Notes: a model not told the origin generated them from the sequence alone. DNA of 64,000 bases from Streptomyces caniscabiei (GCF_014930365.1 NZ_JABXWI010000006.1:472189-536188); one strand, 5' to 3'; positions 8,467 through 17,208 are shown, counted from the first letter of the stretch. A program made the numbers and translations.

Positions 8467-8590
8467 CGTTTCAGAGTAGCCGTGCGTTGTGCGCCCCCGC
8501 CGCCCCTACCCGTCCCTCCCCCACTCTCGGCTTCGCTCGAGCGGGAGGTGCCCCCACCCAGGGGCTGCGCCCCTTCGACCCCCAGGCGTC

Positions 8591-8719
8591 CGTCCGGTGG
8601 GGCTTCTCGCGCAGTTCCCCGTGCCCCTGAAGGAGCCTTCGGCCCTTCGGGGAAAAGCGTGGGGCGCAGCCCCTGCTTTTCAGGGGCGCGGGGAACTGCG
8701 CGACCAGCCCCCACCGGAC
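8591..8719. repeat. Dispersed intergenic repeat, copy 2, arranged as a long inverted repeat
   Basis: Arms of about 39 bases (8591-8629 and 8681-8719) are near-perfect inverted copies; each contains the core found at 494 and 13406. The loop region includes a second GC-rich stem. Positioned downstream of the symporter gene and upstream of the nucleoside hydrolase gene, it can form a very stable hairpin and probably ends the symporter transcript. No gene is supported in 8467-8777. Confidence 0.7.
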
Positions 8720-8777
8720 CCGCACCCGCCAACGCACCGGACAACGCACCGGACGCGGGGTCGGCCCGAGGCCACGG

Positions 8778-10406
8778 CTAGTGGCTGGTCCCCGCCGTCG
8801 CCGGAGGCAGTTCCACCTGGACGCCCGGGTCGCCGGCGTCCGCCGTGTAGTCCTGGGGCCTGGTCTCGTCGATGCCGTCGGGTGCCTTGGCGGCCCGCAG
8901 GACGAAGGTGAGGATCACCGTGACCAGGAGGTTCAGGACGAAGGCCGTGAGACCGATGTAGCCGATCTCGCCGATGCCGGGGATCTCGGCGGACGAGCCG
9001 CCGAAGTGCTTCTGGGTCGGCGAGGCCACGCCGTACGCGGCGATCGTCCCGTACAGCATGCCGACCGCCCAGCCGGCGATGAGGGCCCAGCGGTGGAACC
9101 AGCGGGTGAAGAGGCCGCCCACGAGGGCCGGGAAGGTCTGGAGGATCCAGATGCCGCCCAGGAGCTGGAAGTTGATGGCGACCGTCTTGTCCATGGTGAG
9201 GACGAAGGCCAGCGCGCCCACCTTCACCAGCAGGGACACCAGCTTGGAGACCTTGGTCTCCTGCGCGGGCGTGGCGTCCGGCTTGATGAAGTCCTTGTAG
9301 ATGTTGCGGGTGAAGAGGTTCGCCGCCGCGATGGACATGATCGCCGCGGGCACCAGGGCGCCGATGCCGATGGCGGCGAAGGCCACGCCCGCGAACCAGT
9401 CGGGGAACATCGTCTCGAACAGCTGCGGGATCGCCAGCTGCCCGTTCTGCACCTGGATGCCGGCCGCGATCGCCATGAAGCCCAGCAGGGCCAGCAGGCC
9501 CAGCATCAGGGAGTACAGCGGCAGGATCGTGGTGTTGCGGCGGATGACCTCACGGCTCCTGGACGACAGCGTCGCCGTGATCGAGTGCGGGTACATGAAG
9601 AGCGCCAGTGCCGAGCCGAGGGCCAGCGTCGCGTACGTCCACTGGTTGGCGTCGCCCGGGACGAGCGCGCCGCGCGGCTTGTCCGTCGCCGGGTTGGTCT
9701 GGCTGTAGGCCTCGCCCGCCTTGGCGAAGATGTCGTCGAAGCCGCCGAGCTTGATCGGGATGTAGATGATCGCCACCGCGATGACGACGTAGATCAGGGT
9801 GTCCTTCACGAACGCGATCAGCGCCGGGGCCCGCAGGCCGGAGGAGTAGGTGTAGGCCGCCAGGACACCGAACGCGATCAGCAGCGGCAGGTCCTTGATG
9901 AACCAGTTGGTGTCCTCACCGCCGCCGACGCCCATCACGTCCAGGACGGCCTGGATGCCGACGAGTTGCAGGGCGATGTACGGCATCGTGGCGAGGATGC
10001 CGGTCAGCGCGACCGCCAGCGACAGGCCCTTCGAGCCGAAGCGCCCGCGGACGAAGTCCGAGGTCGTCACATAGCCGTGCTTGTGCGACACCGACCACAG
10101 CCGGGGCAGGAACGTGAAGATCAGCGGGTACACGAGGATCGTGTACGGCACCGCGAAGAAGCCCGCCGCGCCCGCCGCGTAGATCGCCGCCGGCACGGCG
10201 ACGAAGGTGTACGCCGTGTACAGGTCGCCGCCGAGCAGGAACCAGGTCACCCAGGTGCCGAACGACCGGCCGCCCAGGCCCCATTCGTCGAGGCTGTGCT
10301 CGTTCTCGGCCTTGCGCCAGCGCGCGGCCAGAAAGCCCATGACCGTGACGGCCAGGAAGAAGAAGATGAAGACGGCGAGTGCCACGCCGTTCACGCCGTC
10401 CTTCAC
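8778..10406 (-). CDS. Sodium:solute symporter (SSS family)
   Basis: A polytopic membrane protein of 542 residues with about 13 hydrophobic segments, beginning VKDGVNGVALAVFIFFFLAV. Family traits include WGLGGRSFGTWVTWFLLGGDLYTAYTF near residue 40 and the GFMAIAAG and SIAAANLFTRN regions. It probably imports a small organic acid or nutrient with Na+; substrate is not predictable. I chose the GTG at 10406 because it overlaps the DUF3311 stop (GTGA), which implies coupled translation; the longer ORF upstream is an artefact of that overlap. Confidence 0.9.
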   Translation of the reverse strand: MKDGVNGVALAVFIFFFLAVTVMGFLAARWRKAENEHSLDEWGLGGRSFGTWVTWFLLGGDLYTAYTFVAVPAAIYAAGAAGFFAVPYTILVYPLIFTFLPRLWSVSHKHGYVTTSDFVRGRFGSKGLSLAVALTGILATMPYIALQLVGIQAVLDVMGVGGGEDTNWFIKDLPLLIAFGVLAAYTYSSGLRAPALIAFVKDTLIYVVIAVAIIYIPIKLGGFDDIFAKAGEAYSQTNPATDKPRGALVPGDANQWTYATLALGSALALFMYPHSITATLSSRSREVIRRNTTILPLYSLMLGLLALLGFMAIAAGIQVQNGQLAIPQLFETMFPDWFAGVAFAAIGIGALVPAAIMSIAAANLFTRNIYKDFIKPDATPAQETKVSKLVSLLVKVGALAFVLTMDKTVAINFQLLGGIWILQTFPALVGGLFTRWFHRWALIAGWAVGMLYGTIAAYGVASPTQKHFGGSSAEIPGIGEIGYIGLTAFVLNLLVTVILTFVLRAAKAPDGIDETRPQDYTADAGDPGVQVELPPATAGTSH

Positions 10407-10711
10407 TTCGCGACACCCCCGTCCTGGGACTGCTGGGACTGCTCGGGCCGCTGGGACGCGGTGGACCTCCGGGCGCGCTGGTCGCGCTGCCACAGCACGT
10501 ACGCGGTGGCGGTCAGCGCCGTGGAGATGAGCACCCAGGCCATCTGGTACCAGTAGAAGAAGGGGATGCCGATGAACGCCGGCTCCGTCTTGGCGTACGA
10601 GCCGACCCAGAGCATCGCCACGAACGGGGCGATCAGACACACGGCGATGACCACTCTGACAGGTGTCACCACCGGTGCTCCCGGTGGTCTCACTTCAGGC
10701 GCTTCTGACAT
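10403..10711 (-). CDS. DUF3311 small membrane protein, symporter partner
   Basis: 102 residues from the ATG at 10711 (MSEAPEVRPPGAP), which has GGAG eight bases upstream; an in-frame GTG at 10738 is the alternative. Two transmembrane helices are visible (VVIAVCLIAPFVAMLWVGSY and a second from FFYWYQMAWVLI), followed by a polar Gln/Arg-rich tail. Small two-helix proteins of this family are commonly encoded directly before SSS symporters and are thought to act as accessory subunits; the GTGA overlap here fits that. Confidence 0.85.
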   Translation of the reverse strand: MSEAPEVRPPGAPVVTPVRVVIAVCLIAPFVAMLWVGSYAKTEPAFIGIPFFYWYQMAWVLISTALTATAYVLWQRDQRARRSTASQRPEQSQQSQDGGVAK

Positions 10712-10858
10712 GTCCGACTCCGTCCCCTTGCTGGTCACCTGCTGAGCGCGCAGGAAATCTAAGGGACGCGTTCCGTCGTACGGAACCCCCAGTCCGGATA
10801 TCGGATGCGGAGGTTGTGTGGAGTGGCGGGTGTTCGACGCAGGAGGGCTCCGGGTGGC

Positions 10859-11623
10859 TCAGTCCTGAGGCCGCTTGAGGCGGGCCACGAACTTGTACCG
10901 GTCGCCCCGGTACACGGACCGCACCCACTCCACCGGCTGACCGTCCTTGTCCAGCGAATGCCGGGAGAGCATCAGCATCGGCAGACCCACGTCCGTGCCC
11001 AGCAGGCCCGCCTCGCGGGGGGTGGCCAGCGAGGTCTCGATGGTCTCCTCGGCCTCGGCGAGCCGGACGTCGTACACCTCGGCGAGCGCGGTGTAGAGGG
11101 ACGTGTACTTCACCAGCGACCTGCGCAGCGCCGGGAAGCGCTTGGCGCTCAGATGGGTCGTCTCGATCGCCATCGGCTCGCCGTTCGCCATGCGGAGGCG
11201 CTCGATGCGCAGCACCCGGCCGCCGGCGGTGATGTCGAGCTGTCCCGCGAGCGTGTCGTCGGCCGTGATGTAACCGATGTCCAGCAGCTGGGACGTGGGT
11301 TCCAGTCCCTGGGCGCGCATGTCCTCGGTGTACGAAGTGAGTTGCAGCGCCTGGGAGACCTTCGGCTTGGCCACGAACGTGCCCTTGCCCTGGATGCGCT
11401 CCAGCCGCCCCTCGACCACCAGCTCCTGCAGCGCCTGGCGCACGGTCGTGCGCGAGGTGTCGAACTCGGCGGCCAGGGTGCGCTCGGGCGGTACCGGCGT
11501 GCCGGGCGGAAGCGTCTCGGTCATGTCGAGCAGGTGCTTCTTCAGGCGGTAGTACTTGGGCACGCGTGCGGTACGGACGGTCGCCCCGTTCTCGTGCTCC
11601 GCACTGCTGACGTCGGTGCTCAT
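10859..11623 (-). CDS. dasR: GntR/HutC-family regulator DasR
   Basis: Global repressor of amino-sugar uptake and metabolism in Streptomyces, released by GlcN-6-P/GlcNAc-6-P. The 254 residues show a winged HTH (PPERTLAAEFDTSRTTVRQA, about residues 40-60, then RIQGKGTFVA) followed by a UTRA effector domain (~105-245). Identification rests on the adjacent dasABCD and nagB genes and the dre operators. The ATG at 11623 follows GGAAGGCGGAG. A dre-like site at 11681 suggests autoregulation. Confidence 0.95.
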   Translation of the reverse strand: MSTDVSSAEHENGATVRTARVPKYYRLKKHLLDMTETLPPGTPVPPERTLAAEFDTSRTTVRQALQELVVEGRLERIQGKGTFVAKPKVSQALQLTSYTEDMRAQGLEPTSQLLDIGYITADDTLAGQLDITAGGRVLRIERLRMANGEPMAIETTHLSAKRFPALRRSLVKYTSLYTALAEVYDVRLAEAEETIETSLATPREAGLLGTDVGLPMLMLSRHSLDKDGQPVEWVRSVYRGDRYKFVARLKRPQD

Positions 11624-11680
11624 GCTCCGCCTTCCCGGCTCCTCGTGGCGTGATCCCTCTGTATACCTCTGCGCGCCCCG

Positions 11681-11696
11681 CTGGTCTAGTCCACGG
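11681..11696. promoter_or_regulatory. dre-like DasR operator upstream of dasR
   Basis: GCTGGTCTAGTCCACG matches 13 of 16 positions of the recalled consensus ACTGGTCTAGACCACT. It lies 58 bases upstream of the dasR start, consistent with autoregulation. Confidence 0.7.
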
Positions 11697-11729
11697 AAGG
11701 GTCTCCGCCGGTCCGCCTCGGGAGGGCGC

Positions 11730-11745
11730 AGTGGTCTACCCGAAG
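11730..11745. promoter_or_regulatory. Weak dre half-site in the dasR-dasA intergenic region
   Basis: AGTGGTCTACCCGAAG keeps the left TGGTCTA half but a poor right half. It lies between the two stronger sites and may assist cooperative binding or be chance. Confidence 0.35.
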
Positions 11746-11842
11746 AGTGTGGCTCAACCGCGCGGTTTTCGCTGGCTTATTACATAAAGGTTCCTGCATA
11801 TGTAGGTCGCATAACGGCTGGTGGGAGGGGGTTCGAGCACCC

Positions 11843-11894
11843 TTGACACAGTGAATGGTCTGAGCCAAGCTCCGGCGTACTGGTCTACACCATT
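11843..11894 (+). promoter_or_regulatory. dasA promoter with overlapping dre operator
   Basis: TTGACA at 11843-11848 followed after 17 bases by CAAGCT suggests a promoter starting near 11878. The dre site ACTGGTCTACACCATT at 11879-11894 sits at that start point, and a further dre-like half (AATGGTCTGAGCCAAG, 11854-11869) overlaps the spacer and -10. DasR bound here would block initiation of dasA. Confidence 0.75.
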
Positions 11895-11991
11895 GGTCCA
11901 GGTCCTGGCCCCATGGGCGGTACGTCTGTCACCGCGGGGAGCAGGGGGGTTTGTGGCATCCCTGAGCAATGGCATCCCTGAGGAGGGTGGC

Positions 11992-13272
11992 GTGAAGAGG
12001 AAGCTGACGACCGCGATCTGTGTCGCGGGCATGATGGTCTCCATCGCGGCGTGCGGGGGCGGCGAGAAGAAGAGCTCGGACACCGGCGCCGACACCAAGG
12101 AGCTGACGGTCTGGCTCACGGTGGACGCGCAGAACAACTGGCCGGAGCTGGTCAAGGCCGCCGACGCGGCGATCGAGAAGAAGCACCCCGGCATCACGAT
12201 CACGCACGAGTACTACGGCTGGCCCGACAAGAACGCCAAGCTCGACGCCGTCCTCGCCACCGACAAGGCCCCCGACGTGGTCGAGATGGGCAACACGGAG
12301 ATGCTCGCCTACATGGTCAAGGGCGCCTTCGCCCCCTTGGACCAGGCGAAGTTCGACAACGCGGACGCCTGGCTGGACGGCCTCAAGGCCTCCGTCACCT
12401 ACGAGGGCAAGACCTACGGCGTCCCGTACTACGCCGGTGGCCGCGTCGCCAACTGGCGCAAGGACGTCTTCGCCGCCGCGGGCGTCAAGTCCCCGCCGAA
12501 GACGTACGACGAGCTGACCGCCGCCCTCGACAAGGTGCAGAAGAAGCAGGGCGACAAGTTCAGCGCCTGGTACCAGCCCACCCGCGACTGGTACGCGGCC
12601 ATGTCCTTCGTCTACGACGCCGGCGGCTCCATAGCCGTCGAATCCGGCGGCAAGTGGAAGGCCAACCTCTCCTCCCCGGAGTCCGTCAAGGGCCTGAACG
12701 AGTTCAAGAACGTCGTCGACACGTACATGCACGGCGACAAGACCAAGGACGAGTCCGACCGGTACATCGTCTACGGCCAGGGCAAGTCCGGCATGATCTT
12801 CGCCCCCGCCTGGGAGGGCGCGACCGCCGCGGCCAAGGAGAACGACAAGACCGGCAAGCTCGAAGGCAACGTCGAGAACTTCGTGATGCCCGGCCCGTCC
12901 GGCAAGAACCTGCCCGTCTTCCTCGGCGGCAGCGACCTCGCCGTCCCGGTGAAGTCCGACGCGCAGACCGTCGCCGCCGAGTGGATCAACGCCTTCACCG
13001 GGCCGGCCGGGCAGAAGGGGCTGATGGAGAAGGGCAACCTGCCCAACAACAAGACCGACCTCGCCACGCTGAAGGACGACCCGGCGACGGCGGTCCCGGC
13101 CACCGCGGCGGAGTCCAACTGGTTCGTGCCGATGGCACCGGGCTGGGGCCAGGTCGAGAAGGCGCAGATCCTGCAGACGATGCTGCAGTCCATCGGCACC
13201 GGCAAGCAGTCGGTCGAGGAGGCCGCGAAGACGGCGGACGCCGAGATCGACAAGGTCATCAACAACGAGTGA
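11992..13272 (+). CDS. dasA: DasA, chitobiose/GlcNAc-binding lipoprotein of the ABC importer
   Basis: Extracellular sugar-binding protein anchored by lipid. GTG at 11992 is chosen because AGGAGGG precedes it at 11981 and it gives a proper lipoprotein signal (VKRKLTTAICVAGMMVSIAAC, lipobox SIAAC); the longer ORF would bury this. The mature ~400 residues fit the MalE-like family (LTVWLTVDAQNNWPELVKAA... VVEMGNTEMLAYM). Known S. coelicolor DasA binds chitobiose. A strong hairpin follows, separating it from dasBC. Confidence 0.94.
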   Translation: MKRKLTTAICVAGMMVSIAACGGGEKKSSDTGADTKELTVWLTVDAQNNWPELVKAADAAIEKKHPGITITHEYYGWPDKNAKLDAVLATDKAPDVVEMGNTEMLAYMVKGAFAPLDQAKFDNADAWLDGLKASVTYEGKTYGVPYYAGGRVANWRKDVFAAAGVKSPPKTYDELTAALDKVQKKQGDKFSAWYQPTRDWYAAMSFVYDAGGSIAVESGGKWKANLSSPESVKGLNEFKNVVDTYMHGDKTKDESDRYIVYGQGKSGMIFAPAWEGATAAAKENDKTGKLEGNVENFVMPGPSGKNLPVFLGGSDLAVPVKSDAQTVAAEWINAFTGPAGQKGLMEKGNLPNNKTDLATLKDDPATAVPATAAESNWFVPMAPGWGQVEKAQILQTMLQSIGTGKQSVEEAAKTADAEIDKVINNE

Positions 13273-13281
13273 GGTGACCTG

Positions 13282-13318
13282 CCGGTCGGGCCCGGCCGTG
13301 GTGGCCGGGCCCGACCGG
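13282..13318 (+). terminator. Strong hairpin between dasA and dasB
   Basis: A perfect 16-bp stem (13282-13297 with 13303-13318, left arm CCGGTCGGGCCCGGCC) and a 5-base loop start nine bases after the dasA stop. There is no T-tract. It may terminate most transcripts or protect the dasA mRNA 3' end, yielding more binding protein than permease. Confidence 0.7.
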
Positions 13319-13405
13319 GAGTAGCCGCACGAGCCCGGTGTTCGTGGGTGACACAGGACAGTGCCGCGACGGTGTGCCGGTTCGCTGCCGGTGCGTCGTG
13401 GCTGG

Positions 13406-13427
13406 TCGCGCAGTTCCCCGCGCCCCT
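13406..13427 (+). repeat. Dispersed intergenic repeat, copy 3
   Basis: Exact copy of the core seen at 494 (starts TCGCGCAGTTCCCCGCG), here inside the dasA-dasB spacer, downstream of the hairpin at 13282. Confidence 0.7.
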
Positions 13428-13500
13428 CGACGGCCGCTGCGCGGCCCATCGCGGGGCCGGGGGCTGCCTGGCCCCCCTCTTCACTGCTTAGGAGTGCGGG

Positions 13501-14484
13501 ATGAGTGCCGCAGATACGACCACTGCCACCAAAGTGCCGCCGCGGCAGGCGTCGCCGCCGAGCGTCCCGGAAGCACCGACGAGAAAACGGACCTCCGGCG
13601 GAGCCGCCGTGCCCTGGGCCCTGCTGGCCCCCTGTCTGCTGATCCTCGCCGTCGTCCTCGGCTACCCGCTCGTCCGTCTCGTCGCCCTGTCCTTCCAGGA
13701 GTTCGGCCAGTCCCAGCTCTGGGGGTTCAAGCCGGCGGAGTCCGTCGGCTTCGACAACTTCGCCGAGGTGCTCGGCGACGGCGAGTTCTGGGCCGTCGTC
13801 GTCCGCACCATCGTCTTCGCCGCCGCCTGCGTCGTCTTCACGATGGTCATCGGCATGGCGATCGCCCTGCTGCTCCAGCGGGTCTCCGGCTGGGTGAAGA
13901 CGCTCATCAACATCGCGCTCGTGGCGAGCTGGGGCATGCCGATCATCGTGGCCACCACCGTCTTCAAGTGGCTCTTCGACTCCGACTACGGCATCTTCAA
14001 CGCGCTGCTCAGCAAACTCCCCGGCGTCGACATGATCGGCCACAACTGGTTCGCCAGCGGACCCGAGGGCCTGGCCGTCATCACGCTGCTGGTCGTCTGG
14101 GGCGCGGTGCCGTTCGTCGTCATCACCCTCAGCGCCGGACTCACCCAGGTCCCCAAGGAGTTGGAGGAGGCCGCCCGCCTCGACGGCGCCGGTTCCTGGG
14201 GCGTCTTCCGCTATGTCACCCTCCCCATCCTCAAGCCCATCATCGTGATGCTCACGACCCTCTCCGTCATCTGGGACATGGGCGTCTTCCCCCAGGTCTT
14301 CGTGATGCGCAACGGCCACCCGGAGGCCGAGTTCCAGTTGCTCACGACCTACTCGTACGACAAGGCGTTCGTGGTCAACGACTACGCGCAGGGCTCCGCG
14401 ATCGCCCTGCTCACCGTGCTGCTTCTGCTCGGCGTGATCGGCGTCTACATGCGTCAGATGCTGAAGATCGGAGAGGTCGAATGA
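13501..14484 (+). CDS. dasB: DasB, ABC sugar permease (MalF-like)
   Basis: 327-residue inner-membrane permease with a ~45-residue polar N-terminus and six hydrophobic segments. The EAA loop ELEEAARLDGAGSWGVFRYVTLP (around residue 220) contacts the ATPase. No ATPase gene is present in this cluster; in Streptomyces the shared ATPase MsiK, encoded elsewhere, serves this importer. TAGGAGTGCGGG provides the ribosome binding site. Its stop overlaps the dasC start (ATGA). Confidence 0.93.
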   Translation: MSAADTTTATKVPPRQASPPSVPEAPTRKRTSGGAAVPWALLAPCLLILAVVLGYPLVRLVALSFQEFGQSQLWGFKPAESVGFDNFAEVLGDGEFWAVVVRTIVFAAACVVFTMVIGMAIALLLQRVSGWVKTLINIALVASWGMPIIVATTVFKWLFDSDYGIFNALLSKLPGVDMIGHNWFASGPEGLAVITLLVVWGAVPFVVITLSAGLTQVPKELEEAARLDGAGSWGVFRYVTLPILKPIIVMLTTLSVIWDMGVFPQVFVMRNGHPEAEFQLLTTYSYDKAFVVNDYAQGSAIALLTVLLLLGVIGVYMRQMLKIGEVE

Positions 14485-15323
14485 GTACCGCCACCGCCTC
14501 GGGCCCCCGGAAGTCCAAGCTCGGCTGGAACCTCCTCGGTCTGTTCGTCTTCGTCACGGCCGGCTTCCCCGTCTACTGGATGCTCAACACGGCGTTCAAA
14601 CCGGCGAAGGACGCGATCGACCCGGACCCGAGCCTGCTGCCGACGTCGATCACCTTCGCCAACTTCGGCCGGGCGCTGGACATCGCGGACTTCTGGGGTC
14701 CGGTCGGCCGCAGCCTCGTCGTCTCCCTGACGGTCGTCGTGATCGGCATCGTCGTCGGCATGCTGGCCGCCCTGGCCATCTCCCGCTTCGCCTTCCGCGG
14801 CCGCAAGGTCGTCATCGTCGGCATCCTGGCGGTGCAGATGGTCCCGCTGGTCGCCATGATCATCCCGGTCTTCCTGCTCCTGAACGACCTCGGCCAGTAC
14901 GACCGTCTGACCGGCCTGATCATCACCTACCTGACGTTCATCCTCCCGTTCACGGTGTGGACCCTGCGCGGCTTCATCGTCAACATCCCGCGTGAACTGG
15001 AGGAGGCGGCCATGGTCGACGGCTGCTCCCGCACCACCGCCTTCATCCGCGTGGTGTTCCCCCTGCTGGCCCCCGGCATGGTGGCGACCTCGGTCTACGG
15101 CTTCATCCAGGCCTGGAACGAGTATCTGTACGCCCTGATGCTGATGAGTCAGCAGAACCAGACCGCGACCGTCTGGCTCGGCAACTTCACCACCAAACAC
15201 GGCACCGAATACGCCCCGATGATGGCCGGCTCCACCATGATGGCCGTGCCGATCGTCGTCCTCTTCCTCCTCGTCCAGCGCAAGATGGCCGCGGGCCTCA
15301 CCGCGGGCGCCGTGAAGGGATAA
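14481..15323 (+). CDS. dasC: DasC, ABC sugar permease (MalG-like)
   Basis: 280 residues from the ATG at 14481, which overlaps the dasB stop. Six membrane segments are visible, starting LGWNLLGLFVFVTAGFPVYW. The EAA loop ELEEAAMVDGCSRTTAFIRV lies near residue 180, and the C-terminus ends in the common MalG tail ...AGLTAGAVKG. Forms the heterodimeric channel with DasB. dasD follows nine bases later, so the four das genes are probably one operon beyond the dasA hairpin. Confidence 0.93.
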   Translation: MSTATASGPRKSKLGWNLLGLFVFVTAGFPVYWMLNTAFKPAKDAIDPDPSLLPTSITFANFGRALDIADFWGPVGRSLVVSLTVVVIGIVVGMLAALAISRFAFRGRKVVIVGILAVQMVPLVAMIIPVFLLLNDLGQYDRLTGLIITYLTFILPFTVWTLRGFIVNIPRELEEAAMVDGCSRTTAFIRVVFPLLAPGMVATSVYGFIQAWNEYLYALMLMSQQNQTATVWLGNFTTKHGTEYAPMMAGSTMMAVPIVVLFLLVQRKMAAGLTAGAVKG

Positions 15324-15332
15324 CCGACCCTC

Positions 15333-16901
15333 ATGTCACCGACGACATTCGCCACCGGCTCGCCCGGTTCCCCCTCCGGACAGGACGGGCTCACACGGGA
15401 CGCCCTGACGGTCCTCCAGCCCGGCTTCACCGGCACCACCGCCCCCGACTGGCTGCTGCGCCGCGTCGGCGAGGGACTCGCCTCCGTCGGTCTCTTCGGC
15501 CGCAACATCGTCTCGCCCGGACAACTCGCCACCCTCACCGCACAGTTGCGCGCCGAGCACGAGGACGTCCTGGTCGCGATCGACGAGGAGGGCGGCGACG
15601 TCACCCGCCTCGAGGTCCGCACCGGCTCCTCCTTCCCGGGCAACCACGCCCTGGGCGCGGTCGACGACGTGGACCTCACCAGGCAGGTCGCGTTCGCCCT
15701 GGGCCGCCGTCTGGCGGAGTGCGGCGTCAACTTCAACTGGGCCCCGTCGGCCGACGTGAACGCCAACCCGTCCAACCCCGTCATCGGGGTGCGCTCCTTC
15801 GGCGCCGACCCCGGCCTGGTCGCCCGCCACACGGCCGCCTACGTCACCGGTCTCCAGGCAGCGGGCGTCGCCGCCTGCACCAAGCACTTCCCGGGCCACG
15901 GCGACACCGCCGTCGACTCCCATCATTCCCTGCCCCGCATCGACGCGGACCGCTCGCTCGTGGACACCCGGGACCTGGCCCCCTTCCGGGCCGCCATCGC
16001 CGCCGGATCGCGCGCCATGATGAGCGCCCACATCCTGGTCCCGGCCCTCGACCCCGACCTCCCGGCAACGTTGTCCCGGGGCATCCTCACCGGCCTCCTC
16101 CGCGACGAGCTGGGCTACGACGGCCTCATCGTCACCGACGGCATGGAGATGCAGGCCATCGCCGGCACCTACGGCATCGAACACGGCAGCGTCCTGGCGC
16201 TCGCGGCCGGGGCCGACGCGATCTGCGTCGGCGGCGGCCTCGCCGACGACGAGACCGTCCGCCGTCTCCGCGACGCCCTCGTCACCGCCGTCCGCACCGG
16301 CGAACTCCCCGAGGAACGCCTCGCCGACGCGGCGAACCGGGTCCGGGCACTGGCACGGTGGACACGATCGGCCGCCGGGGGAGCGGAAGCCCCCGACGGG
16401 ACGCCGCCCGAGCCCCTCGGGGAGACCGGCCCCGCCGGGGGCGGCGGCACGGGCGGGGGCATCGGCCTCGTGGCTGCCCGCCGCGCCCTGACGACGACCT
16501 ACGCGGAGCCCTACGACCCGCCCACCCAGCCCGTGTACGTCGCGGCCTTCACTCCGGTGGCGAACATCGCCGTGGGCGACGAGACCCCCTGGGGCGTCGG
16601 CGCGGAACTGGCCCGCCTCCTCCCCGGCACCGAGACGGGCACCTTCGCCGGCGACAGCGCCGGTGCCTCCGCCCTCGCGGTCGCGGGCACCCGCCGGATC
16701 GTCGCCGTCGTCCGCGACGAACACCGCCACCCCTGGATGACCGCCGCCCTGGACGTCCTCCTCGCCACCCGCCCGGACACGGTCGTCGTGGAGATGGGCG
16801 TCCCCCAGTCCCCACCCCGAGCCGCCCTCCACATCGCCACGCACGGCGCGGCCAGGGTCTGCGGCAGAGCGGCCGCGGAGATCATCGCGGGGACGCGCTA
16901 G
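15333..16901 (+). CDS. dasD: DasD, GH3 beta-N-acetylhexosaminidase
   Basis: 522 residues without a signal peptide, so a cytoplasmic enzyme that can split imported chitobiose to GlcNAc. The NagZ-type motif KHFPGHGDTAVDSHHSLPRI (~residues 185-204) supplies the His/Asp acid-base dyad, and GLIVTDGMEM (~265) the catalytic Asp nucleophile. The C-terminal ~150 residues form the additional GH3 domain after a Gly/Pro-rich linker. The only cluster gene for hydrolysing the imported sugar. Confidence 0.93.
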   Translation: MSPTTFATGSPGSPSGQDGLTRDALTVLQPGFTGTTAPDWLLRRVGEGLASVGLFGRNIVSPGQLATLTAQLRAEHEDVLVAIDEEGGDVTRLEVRTGSSFPGNHALGAVDDVDLTRQVAFALGRRLAECGVNFNWAPSADVNANPSNPVIGVRSFGADPGLVARHTAAYVTGLQAAGVAACTKHFPGHGDTAVDSHHSLPRIDADRSLVDTRDLAPFRAAIAAGSRAMMSAHILVPALDPDLPATLSRGILTGLLRDELGYDGLIVTDGMEMQAIAGTYGIEHGSVLALAAGADAICVGGGLADDETVRRLRDALVTAVRTGELPEERLADAANRVRALARWTRSAAGGAEAPDGTPPEPLGETGPAGGGGTGGGIGLVAARRALTTTYAEPYDPPTQPVYVAAFTPVANIAVGDETPWGVGAELARLLPGTETGTFAGDSAGASALAVAGTRRIVAVVRDEHRHPWMTAALDVLLATRPDTVVVEMGVPQSPPRAALHIATHGAARVCGRAAAEIIAGTR

Positions 16902-16970
16902 CGACGGGGCGCGCCGGCGACGGGGGGCGCGCTGGCGGCGGGGGGCGCGCCGGCGACGGGGGCGCGAGCG
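16901..16970. repeat. Four-copy 18-bp GC-rich tandem repeat after dasD
   Basis: Units begin at 16901, 16917, 16935 and 16953, each near GCGACGGGGGGCGCGCCG with one to four changes. The array starts at the last base of the dasD stop codon. The rest of 16971-17168 is GC-rich sequence in which I see no gene; a CCCACCCC-type run lies near 17130. Confidence 0.7.
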
Positions 16971-17168
16971 GCGCACGACAGGCGTCGGTGCCGGTACGGA
17001 CGTACGACCGACACCGGTGGCGCCGAAGCGGCGCGTACTCGGCAGAGGCTCCGAAGCCTCCGGCACGCCGGCGGGAGCCCGGCCACGCGGGTGGCCGGCG
17101 GCGGGTCCCCCAGCCACCCGCGACGACCCGCCCCCACCCCCACCCCTACATCGGCCCCCCACACATAC

Positions 17169-17208
17169 ATCGGCGCCACAGCCCAGCTCACCGGGCCGTG
17201 GCGCCGAT
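17169..17208. terminator. Bidirectional terminator between dasD and nagB
   Basis: A perfect 11-bp stem (ATCGGCGCCAC at 17169-17179 with GTGGCGCCGAT at 17198-17208) around an 18-base loop, located just after the nagB stop on the minus strand and downstream of dasD on the plus strand. Confidence 0.7.

Noticed and set aside
8471..8749. Minus-strand frames within the inverted dispersed repeat
   Set aside because: Both strands are open because of GC bias; sequences such as FPAPLKSRGCAP derive from the repeat itself.
11929..14319. Very long minus-strand open frame across dasA and dasB
   Set aside because: It is the complement of real coding sequence in a high-GC genome; the translation is low-complexity and matches no domain.
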